This document shows positions 36,071-44,590 of a DNA stretch of 64,000 nt, one piece after another (the stretch's first letter is position 1; the number at the start of each line of letters is the position of its first letter). A program made the translations under genes and the position numbers. The stretch comes from Amycolatopsis sp. A133. Its GTDB lineage: Bacteria; Actinomycetota; Actinomycetes; Mycobacteriales; Pseudonocardiaceae. The stretch covers positions 1-64,000 of the forward strand of contig NZ_JAVHJU010000042.1 of the NCBI RefSeq assembly GCF_031082405.1. The letters run 5' to 3'. Under the pieces are notes generated by a model. The model was not told the DNA's origin. It made no database searches and saw only the letters and a list, made by a program, of their open reading frames with translations.

Positions 36071-36095
36071 GGTTTTCGATTATAAGGCGAAAACC
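36071..36095. promoter_or_regulatory. NrtR operator over the nadA promoter
   Basis: GGTTTTCG at 36071-36078 and CGAAAACC at 36088-36095 form a perfect inverted repeat with a 9-nt centre that includes TATAAG, a plausible -10 element for nadA. The site touches the nrtR start codon on the other side. A repressor here would block both transcripts. The nadA start lies 23 nt downstream with an AGGAGG site. Confidence 0.75.
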
Positions 36096-36118
36096 GGAGA
36101 CAGGTCCAGGAGGGCCCG

Positions 36119-37132
36119 ATGACCAGCACGTTGGTTCCGGAAGGTCTCACCCCGTTCGGCGGGGTCGAGGCGAACGCGGCCTGGGCCGAGGAGGTGCGGC
36201 GCCTGGCGAAGCAGCGTGACGCGGTCCTGCTCGCGCACAACTACCAGGTCCCGGAGATCCAGGACATCGCCGACCACACCGGCGACTCCCTCGCGCTCAG
36301 CCGCATCGCGGCCGCCAGCGACGCGTCCACCATCGTCTTCTGCGGTGTGCACTTCATGGCCGAGACGGCGAAGATCCTCTCCCCGGAGAAGACGGTCCTG
36401 ATCCCCGACGCGCGGGCCGGCTGCTCGCTCGCCGACTCCATCACCGGCGAGCAGCTGCGCGCCTGGAAGGCCGAGCACCCGGGTGCGGTGGTCGTCTCCT
36501 ACGTCAACACCACGGCCGAGGTGAAGGCCGAGACCGACATCTGCTGCACGTCGTCCAACGCGGTCGACGTCGTGGCGTCCATCCCCGCTGACCAGGAGGT
36601 TCTCTTCCTGCCCGACCAGTTCCTCGGTGCGCACGTCAAGCGCGTGACCGGCCGGGAGAACATGCACGTCTGGGCCGGCGAGTGCCACGTCCACGCCGGC
36701 ATCAACGGCGCCGAGCTGGCTGAGCGCGCGGCCGAGGACCCGGACGCCGACCTGTTCATCCACCCGGAGTGCGGCTGCGCGACCTCGGCGCTCTACCTGG
36801 CCGGGGAGGGCGCCGTGGCGCCGGAGCGGGTCAAGATCCTTTCGACCGGCGACATGGTCCACGAGGCCCGCGACACCAAGGCCAAGACCGTCCTGGTGGC
36901 CACCGAGATCGGCATGATCCACCAGCTGCGCAAGGCCGCGCCGGGCATCGACTTCCGCGCGGTGAACGACCGTGCGTCCTGCCGGTACATGAAGATGATC
37001 ACGCCCGCCGCCCTGCTGCGCTGCCTGCGTGACGGCCTCGACGAGGTCCACGTCGACGTCGAAACGGCCGCCCGCGCGCGGACCTCGGTGCAGCGGATGA
37101 TCAAAATCGGGCAGCCCGGCGGTGGCGAATGA
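36119..37132 (+). CDS. nadA: Quinolinate synthase
   Basis: It condenses iminoaspartate with DHAP to quinolinate, using a [4Fe-4S] cluster. The 337-residue protein shows HNYQVPEIQDIADHTGDSL at the N-terminus, VFCGVHFMAETAKIL, YVNTTAEVKAETDICCTSSNA and HPECGC, which supply the three cluster Cys residues. AGGAGG lies 6 nt before the ATG. It is first in the nadA-nadB-nadC operon; its stop overlaps the nadB start (ATGA). Confidence 0.96.
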   Translation: MTSTLVPEGLTPFGGVEANAAWAEEVRRLAKQRDAVLLAHNYQVPEIQDIADHTGDSLALSRIAAASDASTIVFCGVHFMAETAKILSPEKTVLIPDARAGCSLADSITGEQLRAWKAEHPGAVVVSYVNTTAEVKAETDICCTSSNAVDVVASIPADQEVLFLPDQFLGAHVKRVTGRENMHVWAGECHVHAGINGAELAERAAEDPDADLFIHPECGCATSALYLAGEGAVAPERVKILSTGDMVHEARDTKAKTVLVATEIGMIHQLRKAAPGIDFRAVNDRASCRYMKMITPAALLRCLRDGLDEVHVDVETAARARTSVQRMIKIGQPGGGE

Positions 37133-38772
37133 CGCCGCCGGTTAGTGACCCACGGGCGAAAACCCCGGTCTGGGAAGCCCGCGCCGACCTGGTCGTGATC
37201 GGCAGCGGCGTCGCGGGGCTGACCGCGGCGCTGCGCGCACAGGCCCTCGGGCTGCACGTCCTGGTGGTCACCAAGGCCGCCGTCGCGGACGGCAACACGC
37301 GGTGGGCCCAGGGCGGCGTCGCCGTGGTCCTGGAAAACGAGCACGACCTCGACGACTCGGTCGCCAAGCACGCGGAGGACACCTTCACCGCGGGCGCCGG
37401 GCTCTGCGACGAGCCGGCGGTGCGCTCGATCCTCGACGGCGGGCCGGCCGCGGTCGCCCGGCTGCGGGCGGACGGCGCGCGGTTCGACTCCTCCGGCAAC
37501 GGCCTGCTGGCGCGGGCCCGCGAGGGCGGGCACAGCGCGTTCCGCGTGATCCACGCGGGCGGTGACGCGACGGGCGCCGAGGTGGAACGCGCCCTGGTCG
37601 CGCAGGCCGGGCAGACGGGGGTGCCGGTGCTGGAGCACCACATCGCCGTCGACGCGCTGCGCACGCCGGGCGGGCGGGTGACCGGCGTGACGGTGCTGGA
37701 CCGCCACGGGGTGCCCGGCGTCGTCCGCGCCTCGGCCGTGCTGGTGGCCAGCGGCGGCATCGGGCAGCTCTACCAGGCGACGTCGAACCCGGAGATCGCC
37801 ACCGGTGACGGGCTCGCGCTCGCGCTGCGGGCCGGCGCGACCGTGGCGGACGTCGAGTTCGTCCAGTTCCACCCCACCGTGCTCTACACCCCGGGCGCGC
37901 GCGGCCGCTGCCCGCTGGTCACCGAAGCGGTGCGCGGCGAGGGCGCGACGCTGGTCGACGGTGCGGGGCTGCCGGTGATGCGGGGCGTCCACCCGCTCGG
38001 TGACCTGGCGCCGCGCGACGTCGTCTCGGCGGCGATCACGCGGCGGATGGCGGAGGCGCCGGGCGGCGTCGACGACCACGTCTTCCTCGACGCGACCGGG
38101 ATCGCGGGCTTCGCGCAGCGGTTCCCGACCGTGTTCGCGGCGTGCGCGGCGCTGGGCCTCGACCCCGCTGTCGACGCGATCCCGGTGACGCCGGCGGCGC
38201 ACTTCTCGTGCGGCGGCGTGGTGACCACCGTGGACGGACGCTCGTCGGTGGCCGGGCTCTACGCGGCCGGCGAGGTCGCCCGGACCGGGCTGCACGGTGC
38301 AAACCGCCTGGCCTCCAACAGCTTGCTCGAAGGCCTGGTCGTCGGGCAGCGCGTCGCGGAGGCCGTCGCGGCGGACCTCGCGGCCGGGCTGCTGGCCGAT
38401 CCTTCGCGGGGCCGCCTGCCGTCGTGGACCACCGCCCCGGCGGCGGACCGCGATTCCCTGCAGCGCGTGATGAGCCGGTACGCGGCCATCGGCCGGGACG
38501 CCGACGGGCTGGCGGCGGCCGGTTCGGTGCTGGACCTGTCGATTTCGGACAGTCCGCTGTGGACGCACGCGGCGGTCGAAGACGCGGCGCTGACCGTGGT
38601 CGCGCAGGCGTTGCTCGCCGCGGCCGTCCGGCGCACCGAGTCGCGCGGCTGCCACGTGCGGACCGACTTCCCGTCGCGCGACGACGGCTGGCGGCGCAGC
38701 CAGCACATCCGGCTCAGCCCGTCCGGCCAGCCGGTGCTGGCCGACCCGATCCCCCTGGAGGGCGTGGCATGA
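37129..38772 (+). CDS. nadB: L-aspartate oxidase
   Basis: This FAD enzyme oxidises aspartate to iminoaspartate for NadA. The 547-residue protein has the FAD Rossmann motif LVVIGSGVAGLTAALRA, the segment TRWAQGGVAVVL, the catalytic region VEFVQFHPTVLY, and GLYAAGEVARTGLHGANRLASNSLLEG near residue 400. The C-terminal helical domain is complete. Start and stop codons overlap nadA and nadC by 4 nt each, so the three are tightly coupled. Confidence 0.96.
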   Translation: MTPPVSDPRAKTPVWEARADLVVIGSGVAGLTAALRAQALGLHVLVVTKAAVADGNTRWAQGGVAVVLENEHDLDDSVAKHAEDTFTAGAGLCDEPAVRSILDGGPAAVARLRADGARFDSSGNGLLARAREGGHSAFRVIHAGGDATGAEVERALVAQAGQTGVPVLEHHIAVDALRTPGGRVTGVTVLDRHGVPGVVRASAVLVASGGIGQLYQATSNPEIATGDGLALALRAGATVADVEFVQFHPTVLYTPGARGRCPLVTEAVRGEGATLVDGAGLPVMRGVHPLGDLAPRDVVSAAITRRMAEAPGGVDDHVFLDATGIAGFAQRFPTVFAACAALGLDPAVDAIPVTPAAHFSCGGVVTTVDGRSSVAGLYAAGEVARTGLHGANRLASNSLLEGLVVGQRVAEAVAADLAAGLLADPSRGRLPSWTTAPAADRDSLQRVMSRYAAIGRDADGLAAAGSVLDLSISDSPLWTHAAVEDAALTVVAQALLAAAVRRTESRGCHVRTDFPSRDDGWRRSQHIRLSPSGQPVLADPIPLEGVA

Positions 38773-39662
38773 CGTTCCCGATCTCCGAACCGGTCCGGCG
38801 CCTGATCGCGGCGGCCGGCCTCGACGTCGACGACGTCACGCGCGTGGTCACCACGGCGCTCGGCGAAGACCTGCGGTACGGGCCGGACGCGACGACGGCG
38901 TCGACCGTGCCCGCTTCGGCGGTCGCGGTCGCCGAGCTGACCCCGCGCGTCGACGGCGTGGTCGCCGGCCTGCCCGTGGCGCTCGCGGTGTTCGACATGG
39001 TCCTGGGTGACGGCTACGAGGTGCTGGCCCGGCGCGAAGACGGCGACCGGCTGGTCGCGGGGGAGCCGGCGCTGGTGCTGGCCGGCCCGGTTCGCGGGCT
39101 GCTCACCGCCGAGCGCACGGCGCTGAACCTGCTGTGCCACCTCTCCGGCGTCGCCACCGCGACCGCCGCGTGGGTGTCCGAAGTAGACGGTACCGGGTGC
39201 GCGATCCGGGACTCCCGCAAAACGTTGCCGGGGCTGCGGCTGCTGCAGAAGTACGCCGTCCGCTGCGGTGGCGGCGTCAACCACCGGCTGGGTCTCGGCG
39301 ACGCGGTGCTGATCAAGGACAACCACGTCGTCGCCGCGGGGTCGGTGACCGCGGCGCTGGCCGCGGCCCGGGCGCACGCGCCGGAACTGCCGTGCGAGGT
39401 CGAGGTCGACTCGCTGGCACAGCTGGAGGAAGCGCTGGCGGCGTCCGCGGACGAGGTGCTGCTGGACAACTTCACGCCGGAGGAGTGCCGGCGGGCCGTC
39501 CTCCGCCGCGACGAGGTTTCCCCGAAGACGCGGCTGGAATCCTCTGGTGGGCTCACCCTCGACCGTGGTAAGGCCTACGCAGAGTCCGGTGTGGACTATC
39601 TGTCGGTGGGCGGGCTGACCCATTCTTCACCGGCGTTGGATCTCGGCATGGACCTTCGCTGA
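38769..39662 (+). CDS. nadC: Nicotinate-nucleotide pyrophosphorylase (quinolinate phosphoribosyltransferase)
   Basis: It makes nicotinate mononucleotide from quinolinate and PRPP. The 297-residue protein has RTALNLLCHLSGVATATA, the substrate-binding RDSRKTLPGLRLLQKYAVRCGG and IKDNHVVAAGSV, and a barrel end ESSGGLTLD...YLSVGGLTHSS. The ATG overlaps the nadB stop. It is the last gene of the operon and is followed by a terminator hairpin. Confidence 0.96.
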   Translation: MTFPISEPVRRLIAAAGLDVDDVTRVVTTALGEDLRYGPDATTASTVPASAVAVAELTPRVDGVVAGLPVALAVFDMVLGDGYEVLARREDGDRLVAGEPALVLAGPVRGLLTAERTALNLLCHLSGVATATAAWVSEVDGTGCAIRDSRKTLPGLRLLQKYAVRCGGGVNHRLGLGDAVLIKDNHVVAAGSVTAALAAARAHAPELPCEVEVDSLAQLEEALAASADEVLLDNFTPEECRRAVLRRDEVSPKTRLESSGGLTLDRGKAYAESGVDYLSVGGLTHSSPALDLGMDLR

Positions 39663-39685
39663 GTGGCCGATCCGGGCTAGACTGG

Positions 39686-39720
39686 CGGTGGCGGAAGTTC
39701 TTTTCCGCCACCGTCTTTCG
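39686..39720 (+). terminator. Terminator after nadC
   Basis: A perfect 11-bp stem (CGGTGGCGGAA and complement) with a GTTCTT loop is followed by TCTTTCG. It overlaps the first possible GTG of the mycosin-like ORF (39688), which is why a later start is preferred for that gene. Confidence 0.75.
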
Positions 39721-39729
39721 TCTTCGGGG

Positions 39730-40896
39730 GTGCGGGTGCGGTTACCGGCGGTGCTGGCGGTCGCGGGTCTTGTGGCGGCCTCGGGTGTCTCGGGCGTGTT
39801 CGGCGTTCCGGCCGCTTCGGCGCAGGGGTGCGCGAACCCGTCCGGCACCTACGCCGGCGAAGTCCCGTGGGGCCAGCGCCTGGTGGATCCCGCCCGGCTG
39901 TGGCCGCTGACGCGCGGCGAAGGCCAGCTGGTGGCCGTGCTCGGCACCGGCGTCGACGGGCAGAACGCGCAGTTCGCGCCCGGTCAGCTCGAAGGCGGCG
40001 CGGGCACCGAGCGGACGGACTGCGACGGCCGCGGCACGATCGCGGCCGGGATCGTCGGCGCGCAGCCGGATCCGTCGACGACGTTCGCCGGCATCGCGCC
40101 CGGCGCGCACCTGCTGCCGATCCGGTACACCTCGTCCGACGGTGGTGATCCGGGCGCGCTGGCCGAGGCGATCGGCACGGCCGTGGACCGGCGTGCGGGC
40201 GTCATCCTGGTGGCCGTCCCCGTGGCGTTCGACAGCCCGGCGTTGTCGTCGGCGGTGGCACGGGCGCGTTCGGAAGGCGCGGTGGTCGTCTCGGCGGCGT
40301 CGGCGACCCAGCAGGGCGCGCGGACGTACCCGACGGCGACGTCCGGGGTCCTCGCCGTCGGCTCGGTGAACCCCGCGGGCGAGCCGGTGCAGCCGGAAGC
40401 GGGGGACCACGTCGGCATCGCGGCGCCCGGCGCGGAGCTGGTCAGCACGTCGGCCGGGGCGGGCGGCGCGGTCGCGCACCGCTGGCCGGTGACCGACCCG
40501 GGCCTCGCGGCGGCGTACGTCGCCGGCGTCGCGGCGCTGGTGCGGGCGTACCACCCGTCGCTGTCCGGGGACCAGGTCGTCACGCGCTTGACGCTGACGG
40601 CCCACCGCCCGCCGTCCGGTGCCCACGACCCGCGTCTCGGCTGGGGAGTCCTGGACGCCTACGCGGCGGTGTCCTCGACCCTGCCGGCCGACGTCCCCGC
40701 TCCCGGCTCGGTTGCCCCCGCGCCTCCGGCACCGGCGGTGCTCCCGGCCGCGGCACCCGCACCCCGCCCGCCGGACGTCACAGCCGGCACGATCGCGCTG
40801 GCCGGAGTCGCCTTGGCCGCGGCCGCCGGGCTGACGGCGGCGTCGGTCCGCCGCGCCCGCCGCCGAGGCTGGCGCCCCACCCGCTTCACCCCTTAG
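39730..40896 (+). CDS. Mycosin-like (MycP) subtilisin-fold protein, catalytically dead
   Basis: The 388-residue protein has a signal peptide (residues about 5-31, ending ASAQG), a subtilisin-like domain (about 45-305), a Pro/Ala linker and a C-terminal membrane helix (about 350-372). This is the exact layout of the ESX protease MycP. The catalytic triad is gone: Asp in the VAVLGTGV strand is Gly72, His in DCDGRGT is Arg101, and Ser in the DPGLAAAYVAG helix is Gly258. The oxyanion Asn is also missing (SAASAT). Frame and neighbouring motifs are intact, so it is selected as a protein. It opens the ESX locus and probably has a structural role. Confidence 0.88.
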   Translation: MRVRLPAVLAVAGLVAASGVSGVFGVPAASAQGCANPSGTYAGEVPWGQRLVDPARLWPLTRGEGQLVAVLGTGVDGQNAQFAPGQLEGGAGTERTDCDGRGTIAAGIVGAQPDPSTTFAGIAPGAHLLPIRYTSSDGGDPGALAEAIGTAVDRRAGVILVAVPVAFDSPALSSAVARARSEGAVVVSAASATQQGARTYPTATSGVLAVGSVNPAGEPVQPEAGDHVGIAAPGAELVSTSAGAGGAVAHRWPVTDPGLAAAYVAGVAALVRAYHPSLSGDQVVTRLTLTAHRPPSGAHDPRLGWGVLDAYAAVSSTLPADVPAPGSVAPAPPAPAVLPAAAPAPRPPDVTAGTIALAGVALAAAAGLTAASVRRARRRGWRPTRFTP

Positions 40897-40910
40897 CTGG
40901 TGTCGCCCCT

Positions 40911-41168
40911 CTCACGTGATGCCCCTCCAATCACGCGAGATGCCCGCCCAATCACGCGAGATGCCCCTTCCAGCACATGAGATCCGCCTCCAATCACGCG
41001 AGTTCCGGGCTCAATCACGCGAGTTCGGTCTACCGGACCGGCGAACTCGCGTACCCGGCCGGTCGGTTCGCGTGATTCGGGCCGGAACTCGTGTGATTGG
41101 AGGGGCATCACGTGTGATTGGAGGGGCATCACGTGTGATTGGAGGGGCATCACGTGTGATTGGAGGGG
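40911..41168. repeat. Large 21-nt repeat array with inverted halves
   Basis: Left of centre, units contain CCAATCACGCGAG in forward orientation. Right of centre they are inverted, ending in three clean copies of a 21-nt unit (GTGTGATTGGAGGGGCATCA plus C). Many units share the core with the array at 6081-6222. The array fills the convergent gap between the mycosin-like gene and the minus-strand ESX operon. It could fold into one long imperfect cruciform or RNA hairpin. Confidence 0.8.
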
Positions 41169-41170
41169 CT

Positions 41171-41524
41171 TCAGGCGGGGACGGGGCGGGTTGAGCCGAT
41201 GATCGTCACTGCCCAGGCGACGTGGACCGTGAAGTCCGCGCCTTCGCGGGTGAAGCGGGTGATCAGCTCGCGCGGGGTGCTCCGGTCCTGGGACTGCCAG
41301 CCGGCTCGGTGCAACGCCGGGAGGAGCGCCGCCAGACGGCGTTCCGGCTCGGCCGGGTGCTCCAGGCGGACCCCGTACTGCCAGCACAGCAGCTGTCCCG
41401 GCCGGGTGGGGTCGCAGTCCAGTTCGCCCTCGACCGTCGGGTCCGCCGGGACGCCGAAGGCCGCCGCGACGTCGTTGATCACCGTGGTCAGCTCGCCCGC
41501 CAAGCGGGTCAGTTCCGGGGTCAC
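41171..41524 (-). CDS. Hypothetical protein of the ESX operon
   Basis: The 117-residue soluble protein starts VTPELTRLAGELTTVINDVAAAFG and has a mixed alpha/beta pattern with no signal peptide, including ITRFTREGADFTVHVAWAV near the C-terminus. It has no family I recognise. Its GTG start overlaps the stop of the upstream DUF1023-type hydrolase gene (GTGA), so the two are translated together and may act together. It is the last gene of the minus-strand ESX operon. Confidence 0.65.
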   Translation of the reverse strand: MTPELTRLAGELTTVINDVAAAFGVPADPTVEGELDCDPTRPGQLLCWQYGVRLEHPAEPERRLAALLPALHRAGWQSQDRSTPRELITRFTREGADFTVHVAWAVTIIGSTRPVPA

Positions 41525-42792
41525 GGCCGCACGCTCCCGTCGCCGGTGAGGACGCGGTACATGTTCGTCCACGAATCCGAACCCGGCTTCAGCACGTCAT
41601 TGTGCGACGAAACGCCCCACAACGCCGAACCGGCGGCGTCGTTCCCGGTCGCCAGCTCCGTGACACCGGGGAAGACGTCCGGGTCCGCGCCGTGCCCGAT
41701 GCCGGTCCACTCCAGGCCCCACGCGTTGCCCTGCGCGAGCACGATCGGGTCCAGCGGGGCCGTCATCGAGAACCGCTGGACGCCCGCCTGGCTCGGCGGC
41801 AGGTCGGCCGGCGACCACACGCCGTGGCCCATGCCGGCCGACTCGACGTGCAGGACGCGGTCGACGTCGAGGCCGTGCGCCTCGGCCAGCCCGACCGTCG
41901 CCCCGCCGTAGCTGTGCCCGATCGCCGTCAGCGTGACGTCGGAGCCCGCGTGGCTCGCGATCTCGCCGCGCAGGTCGTCGGCGAAGTGCTTGAGGTCCGG
42001 CGCCATCACCTGCGCGTAGCCCGCGTCCGGCCCCTGCGCCACCGGGCCCTGCGGGAACACCCCGTCGGCCCAGACGACGACCGCCGTGCGCCCGGCCGGG
42101 TCCGCGGCCACCAGGCTGCGCCCGAGGCCGGCGTAGGCGTCGAAGTTCGACATCTGCGTGTTGACGCCGGGGACGAACAACCCGACGTTCCGCGTCCCCG
42201 GCTCGATGTGCCCGACGAGCTCGGCGATCCGGCCGTGGCCCGAGGGGTCGAACCGGAGGATCTGCCGGTCGTTCGCCAGGATGTCCTCGTACAGCTTGAT
42301 CCGCGCCTGCGCCCGCGCGATCTCGCCGGTGTCGGTCAACGCGGCCAGCCGCGAACGCTCGGCCGTCAACGCGTCGGCGACCTTCACGCGGTTGCCCGCG
42401 ATCGCGTGCGCCCACGCACCGGTGTCGGCCGAGCCGCCGATGCCGGCGGGATTTCCCGCGCGGGGCAACGGATCCTCGGGCAGCAGCGCCCGGTACATCG
42501 CCGCGACCTGGGCGTCCGCCCGCCGGTACCCGGCGGCCGACGCAGTGAGTCCATTTTGGATCGTCCGCAGCCGGGTCACGTGCGAGCCGAGCTTCCCGCC
42601 CAGCTCCGTCATGGTCTTCTCGAACGTCTTCGCCGCGGCGGCGGACTCGCTCACCTGCCCGAACGCGGCGGCGGGCACCTTCTCGCCCGCCACCGCGGAC
42701 TGCGCCGTGGCCAGAGCCCCGGCCCGGGAGCCGGACTCGCCGGCCACCGCGTCGAGGCGGGCCGGGGCCACGCGATAGCCGGCTGCGGTCAC
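41521..42792 (-). CDS. DUF1023 alpha/beta hydrolase with N-terminal WXG100-like domain
   Basis: The 423-residue protein combines a helical hairpin of ESX-substrate type (about residues 1-100) with a DUF1023 alpha/beta hydrolase (about 180-400). The nucleophile motif is AIGHSYGGATVGL, and a catalytic-His candidate lies near the end (SSHNDVL). DUF1023 enzymes occur widely in ESX loci and are thought to be secreted, possibly acting on lipids or cell-wall esters. There is no classical signal peptide, so export through the ESX system is likely. It is downstream of the PPE-like gene by 13 nt. Confidence 0.8.
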   Translation of the reverse strand: MTAAGYRVAPARLDAVAGESGSRAGALATAQSAVAGEKVPAAAFGQVSESAAAAKTFEKTMTELGGKLGSHVTRLRTIQNGLTASAAGYRRADAQVAAMYRALLPEDPLPRAGNPAGIGGSADTGAWAHAIAGNRVKVADALTAERSRLAALTDTGEIARAQARIKLYEDILANDRQILRFDPSGHGRIAELVGHIEPGTRNVGLFVPGVNTQMSNFDAYAGLGRSLVAADPAGRTAVVVWADGVFPQGPVAQGPDAGYAQVMAPDLKHFADDLRGEIASHAGSDVTLTAIGHSYGGATVGLAEAHGLDVDRVLHVESAGMGHGVWSPADLPPSQAGVQRFSMTAPLDPIVLAQGNAWGLEWTGIGHGADPDVFPGVTELATGNDAAGSALWGVSSHNDVLKPGSDSWTNMYRVLTGDGSVRP

Positions 42793-42805
42793 CGGGTCAC
42801 CCCTC

Positions 42806-44104
42806 TCAGGAGCCGTCTTCGCCGATGACCGGCGGCGCGACCGGGGCCGACTGGCCCCAGACGTTCTCCGTCTCCACCAGCCACGCCGGGATCCGCCGTC
42901 CGGACCCCATGTCGCCGCCCCCGCCCATGCCCATCGGCATCATGGGCATCATCGGCATCGCGCCCTTGGCCGCCGCCGCGCCCGCCGCTCCGGCCGCGCC
43001 GCCGGCGAGCCCGCTGAGCGCGTTGCCCGCGCCGCCGTCGCCGGCCAGCCCGGAATGCGCCGCCGGGATTTCGCCGGGCCCGGTCAGCCCGCCGCCGACC
43101 GGGACACCCCCGCCGCCACCCAGCGACGGCGCGTCACCCCCGCCGATCGGGATGCCGCCCCCGGACCCGCCCTCGACACCGGCGCCACCGCCGCCGAGTT
43201 TCGTCCCCGGCGCTTCGTCCTTCTTGTCCTTGGGATCCTTGCCCGTCGCCCACGACGGCACCTTCGGCATGATCGAGCCGAAGCGGCCGAACGCGGCGGC
43301 CGAGGCCGCGGCGAGCCCGGCGGTGAACATGTCGCCGAACAGCGGGTTCGACGTCGGCACGGTCGTCCCCGGCTGCGGCGTCGTCCCGCCACCGGGCAGC
43401 GGGTGCCCGTCGGTGGGGGTGACGACGACGCCGGGGCCGCTCACGCCGTTGCCGACCAGCCCGGGCGAACCGGCGCTGCCCGCACCCCCGCCCGGCGGCG
43501 GGGTGGGCGGCGTCTGAACCGCGTTCGGCGAGGCGGGGATCGACTCTTCGGCGGCGGTGTACTCCCCGGCGAGCTGCGTCATGACGACGATCGCGCGGCC
43601 GTGCGCGGACCCGGCGGCGTTCGCGGCGGCCTGCTGCGCTTCGACGTTCGCGATGGCCTGCTGCCGCTGCTGCGCCGCGGCCTGCACGACGGCGGGCGAG
43701 GCGTCCGGCGGCAGCAGCGGTGGGTTCACCGCGAGTGCGACGTCGGCGGGGGCGACGTCCGGCACCGCGACCGGCGGCGGCATCTCCTTCTTGGCCTTCA
43801 CCAGCGCGTCGGCGGCGTCGCCGAGCATCACGTTCATCGCCTCCGCGGTCTGCGCCACCTTCGAGATGCCGTTCGCGAGGTCGATGATCATCCGCTGGTA
43901 CTGCTCGGCCGCGCCACCGGTCCACTGGTCCTTGAATTCGGTGAGCTCGGAGTCGAGGTTGTGGGCCTGCTCGTGCAGGTGCAGCGCGGCGGACTTCCAC
44001 TTGTCGGCGGCGTGCCGCGCGCTGTTCGGGTCGCCGGCCTGCAGCATCGCGTACAGCTGCTGGTGGCTGTACGCGGCGAAGTTCGTGTGCGCGGTGTTCG
44101 TCAT
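42806..44104 (-). CDS. PPE/EspB-like ESX substrate, Gly/Pro-rich
   Basis: The 432-residue protein has an N-terminal helical domain (about residues 10-170) carrying the WxG turn in FKDQWTGGAAEQYQRM, followed by a low-complexity Gly/Pro-rich region and a Met/Pro repeat (MPMMPMMPMGMGGG). A compact C-terminus, RIPAWLVETENVWGQ, ends the protein; this kind of end is seen in actinobacterial homologues and may be functional. The layout resembles PPE proteins and EspB. The gene overlaps the upstream small gene by 4 nt (ATGA). Confidence 0.75.
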   Translation of the reverse strand: MTNTAHTNFAAYSHQQLYAMLQAGDPNSARHAADKWKSAALHLHEQAHNLDSELTEFKDQWTGGAAEQYQRMIIDLANGISKVAQTAEAMNVMLGDAADALVKAKKEMPPPVAVPDVAPADVALAVNPPLLPPDASPAVVQAAAQQRQQAIANVEAQQAAANAAGSAHGRAIVVMTQLAGEYTAAEESIPASPNAVQTPPTPPPGGGAGSAGSPGLVGNGVSGPGVVVTPTDGHPLPGGGTTPQPGTTVPTSNPLFGDMFTAGLAAASAAAFGRFGSIMPKVPSWATGKDPKDKKDEAPGTKLGGGGAGVEGGSGGGIPIGGGDAPSLGGGGGVPVGGGLTGPGEIPAAHSGLAGDGGAGNALSGLAGGAAGAAGAAAAKGAMPMMPMMPMGMGGGGDMGSGRRIPAWLVETENVWGQSAPVAPPVIGEDGS

Positions 44105-44487
44105 CCCTTGCGGCTCCCGTCCGTGTTCCCGCCGCCCAGCAGCCCCAGCACCGGGTCGAGCAGGCCGGTGACGGCCCCCGAAGCGTGCAGGTCCCCGGCC
44201 ACCGACTGGTCGGCGCTGGAGTAGCCGTCGGCGACCGTGGTGGTGACGTCCTGGGCGAACCCGATCGCGCTGCGGACCTGGTCGAGCAGGCCCTGCATTT
44301 CCGAGACGGCGGCGCGGTGGGCGTCGGCCAGCGACCCGGCCTCGCCGAACTCGCCGAACAGCAGCGGCTCTTCGCCCAGGGTCAGCAGGAAGTCGTTCGG
44401 TTTGGCCATCGCGTGGATCTGGGTCTCCAGCTCCCGCACGAAGTCCTTCAGCGATTCCAGGTGGACGTAGTACGACTGGTCGTGCAT
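44101..44487 (-). CDS. Small ESX-associated helical protein (PE/EspC-like)
   Basis: The 128-residue protein begins MHDQSYYVHLESLKDFVREL and consists mainly of two long helices (about residues 8-35 and 55-105) followed by a Gly-rich tail. It has no WxG turn but ends its second helix with DGYSSADQS, the YxxxD-like element that acts as a secretion signal in PE and EspC proteins. It is coupled to the PPE-like gene and is likely its partner for export. The ATG is supported by position within the operon; longer versions overlap a low-complexity shadow frame. Confidence 0.7.
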   Translation of the reverse strand: MHDQSYYVHLESLKDFVRELETQIHAMAKPNDFLLTLGEEPLLFGEFGEAGSLADAHRAAVSEMQGLLDQVRSAIGFAQDVTTTVADGYSSADQSVAGDLHASGAVTGLLDPVLGLLGGGNTDGSRKG

Positions 44488-44590
44488 CGGGTCCCGGCTC
44501 TCTTGTCGCACGGACGCGGAAGGGGAAAGCCGGTCGGCCGGTGCGAGCGGGGGGTTTCCCGCACCGGCCGACCGACGTCTGGGGGGCGGG

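Noticed and set aside
39688..39729. Upstream GTG start of the mycosin-like gene
   Set aside because: It lies inside the nadC terminator hairpin and would place 14 charged residues before the signal peptide.
40911..41168. CRISPR array or transposon end
   Set aside because: No spacers, no transposase, and the units are inverted around a centre; it fits a convergent-gap repeat family.
41597..42415. 272-codon frame opposite the DUF1023 reading
   Set aside because: Same strand, other frame of the hydrolase gene; only low-complexity Arg/Gly sequence.
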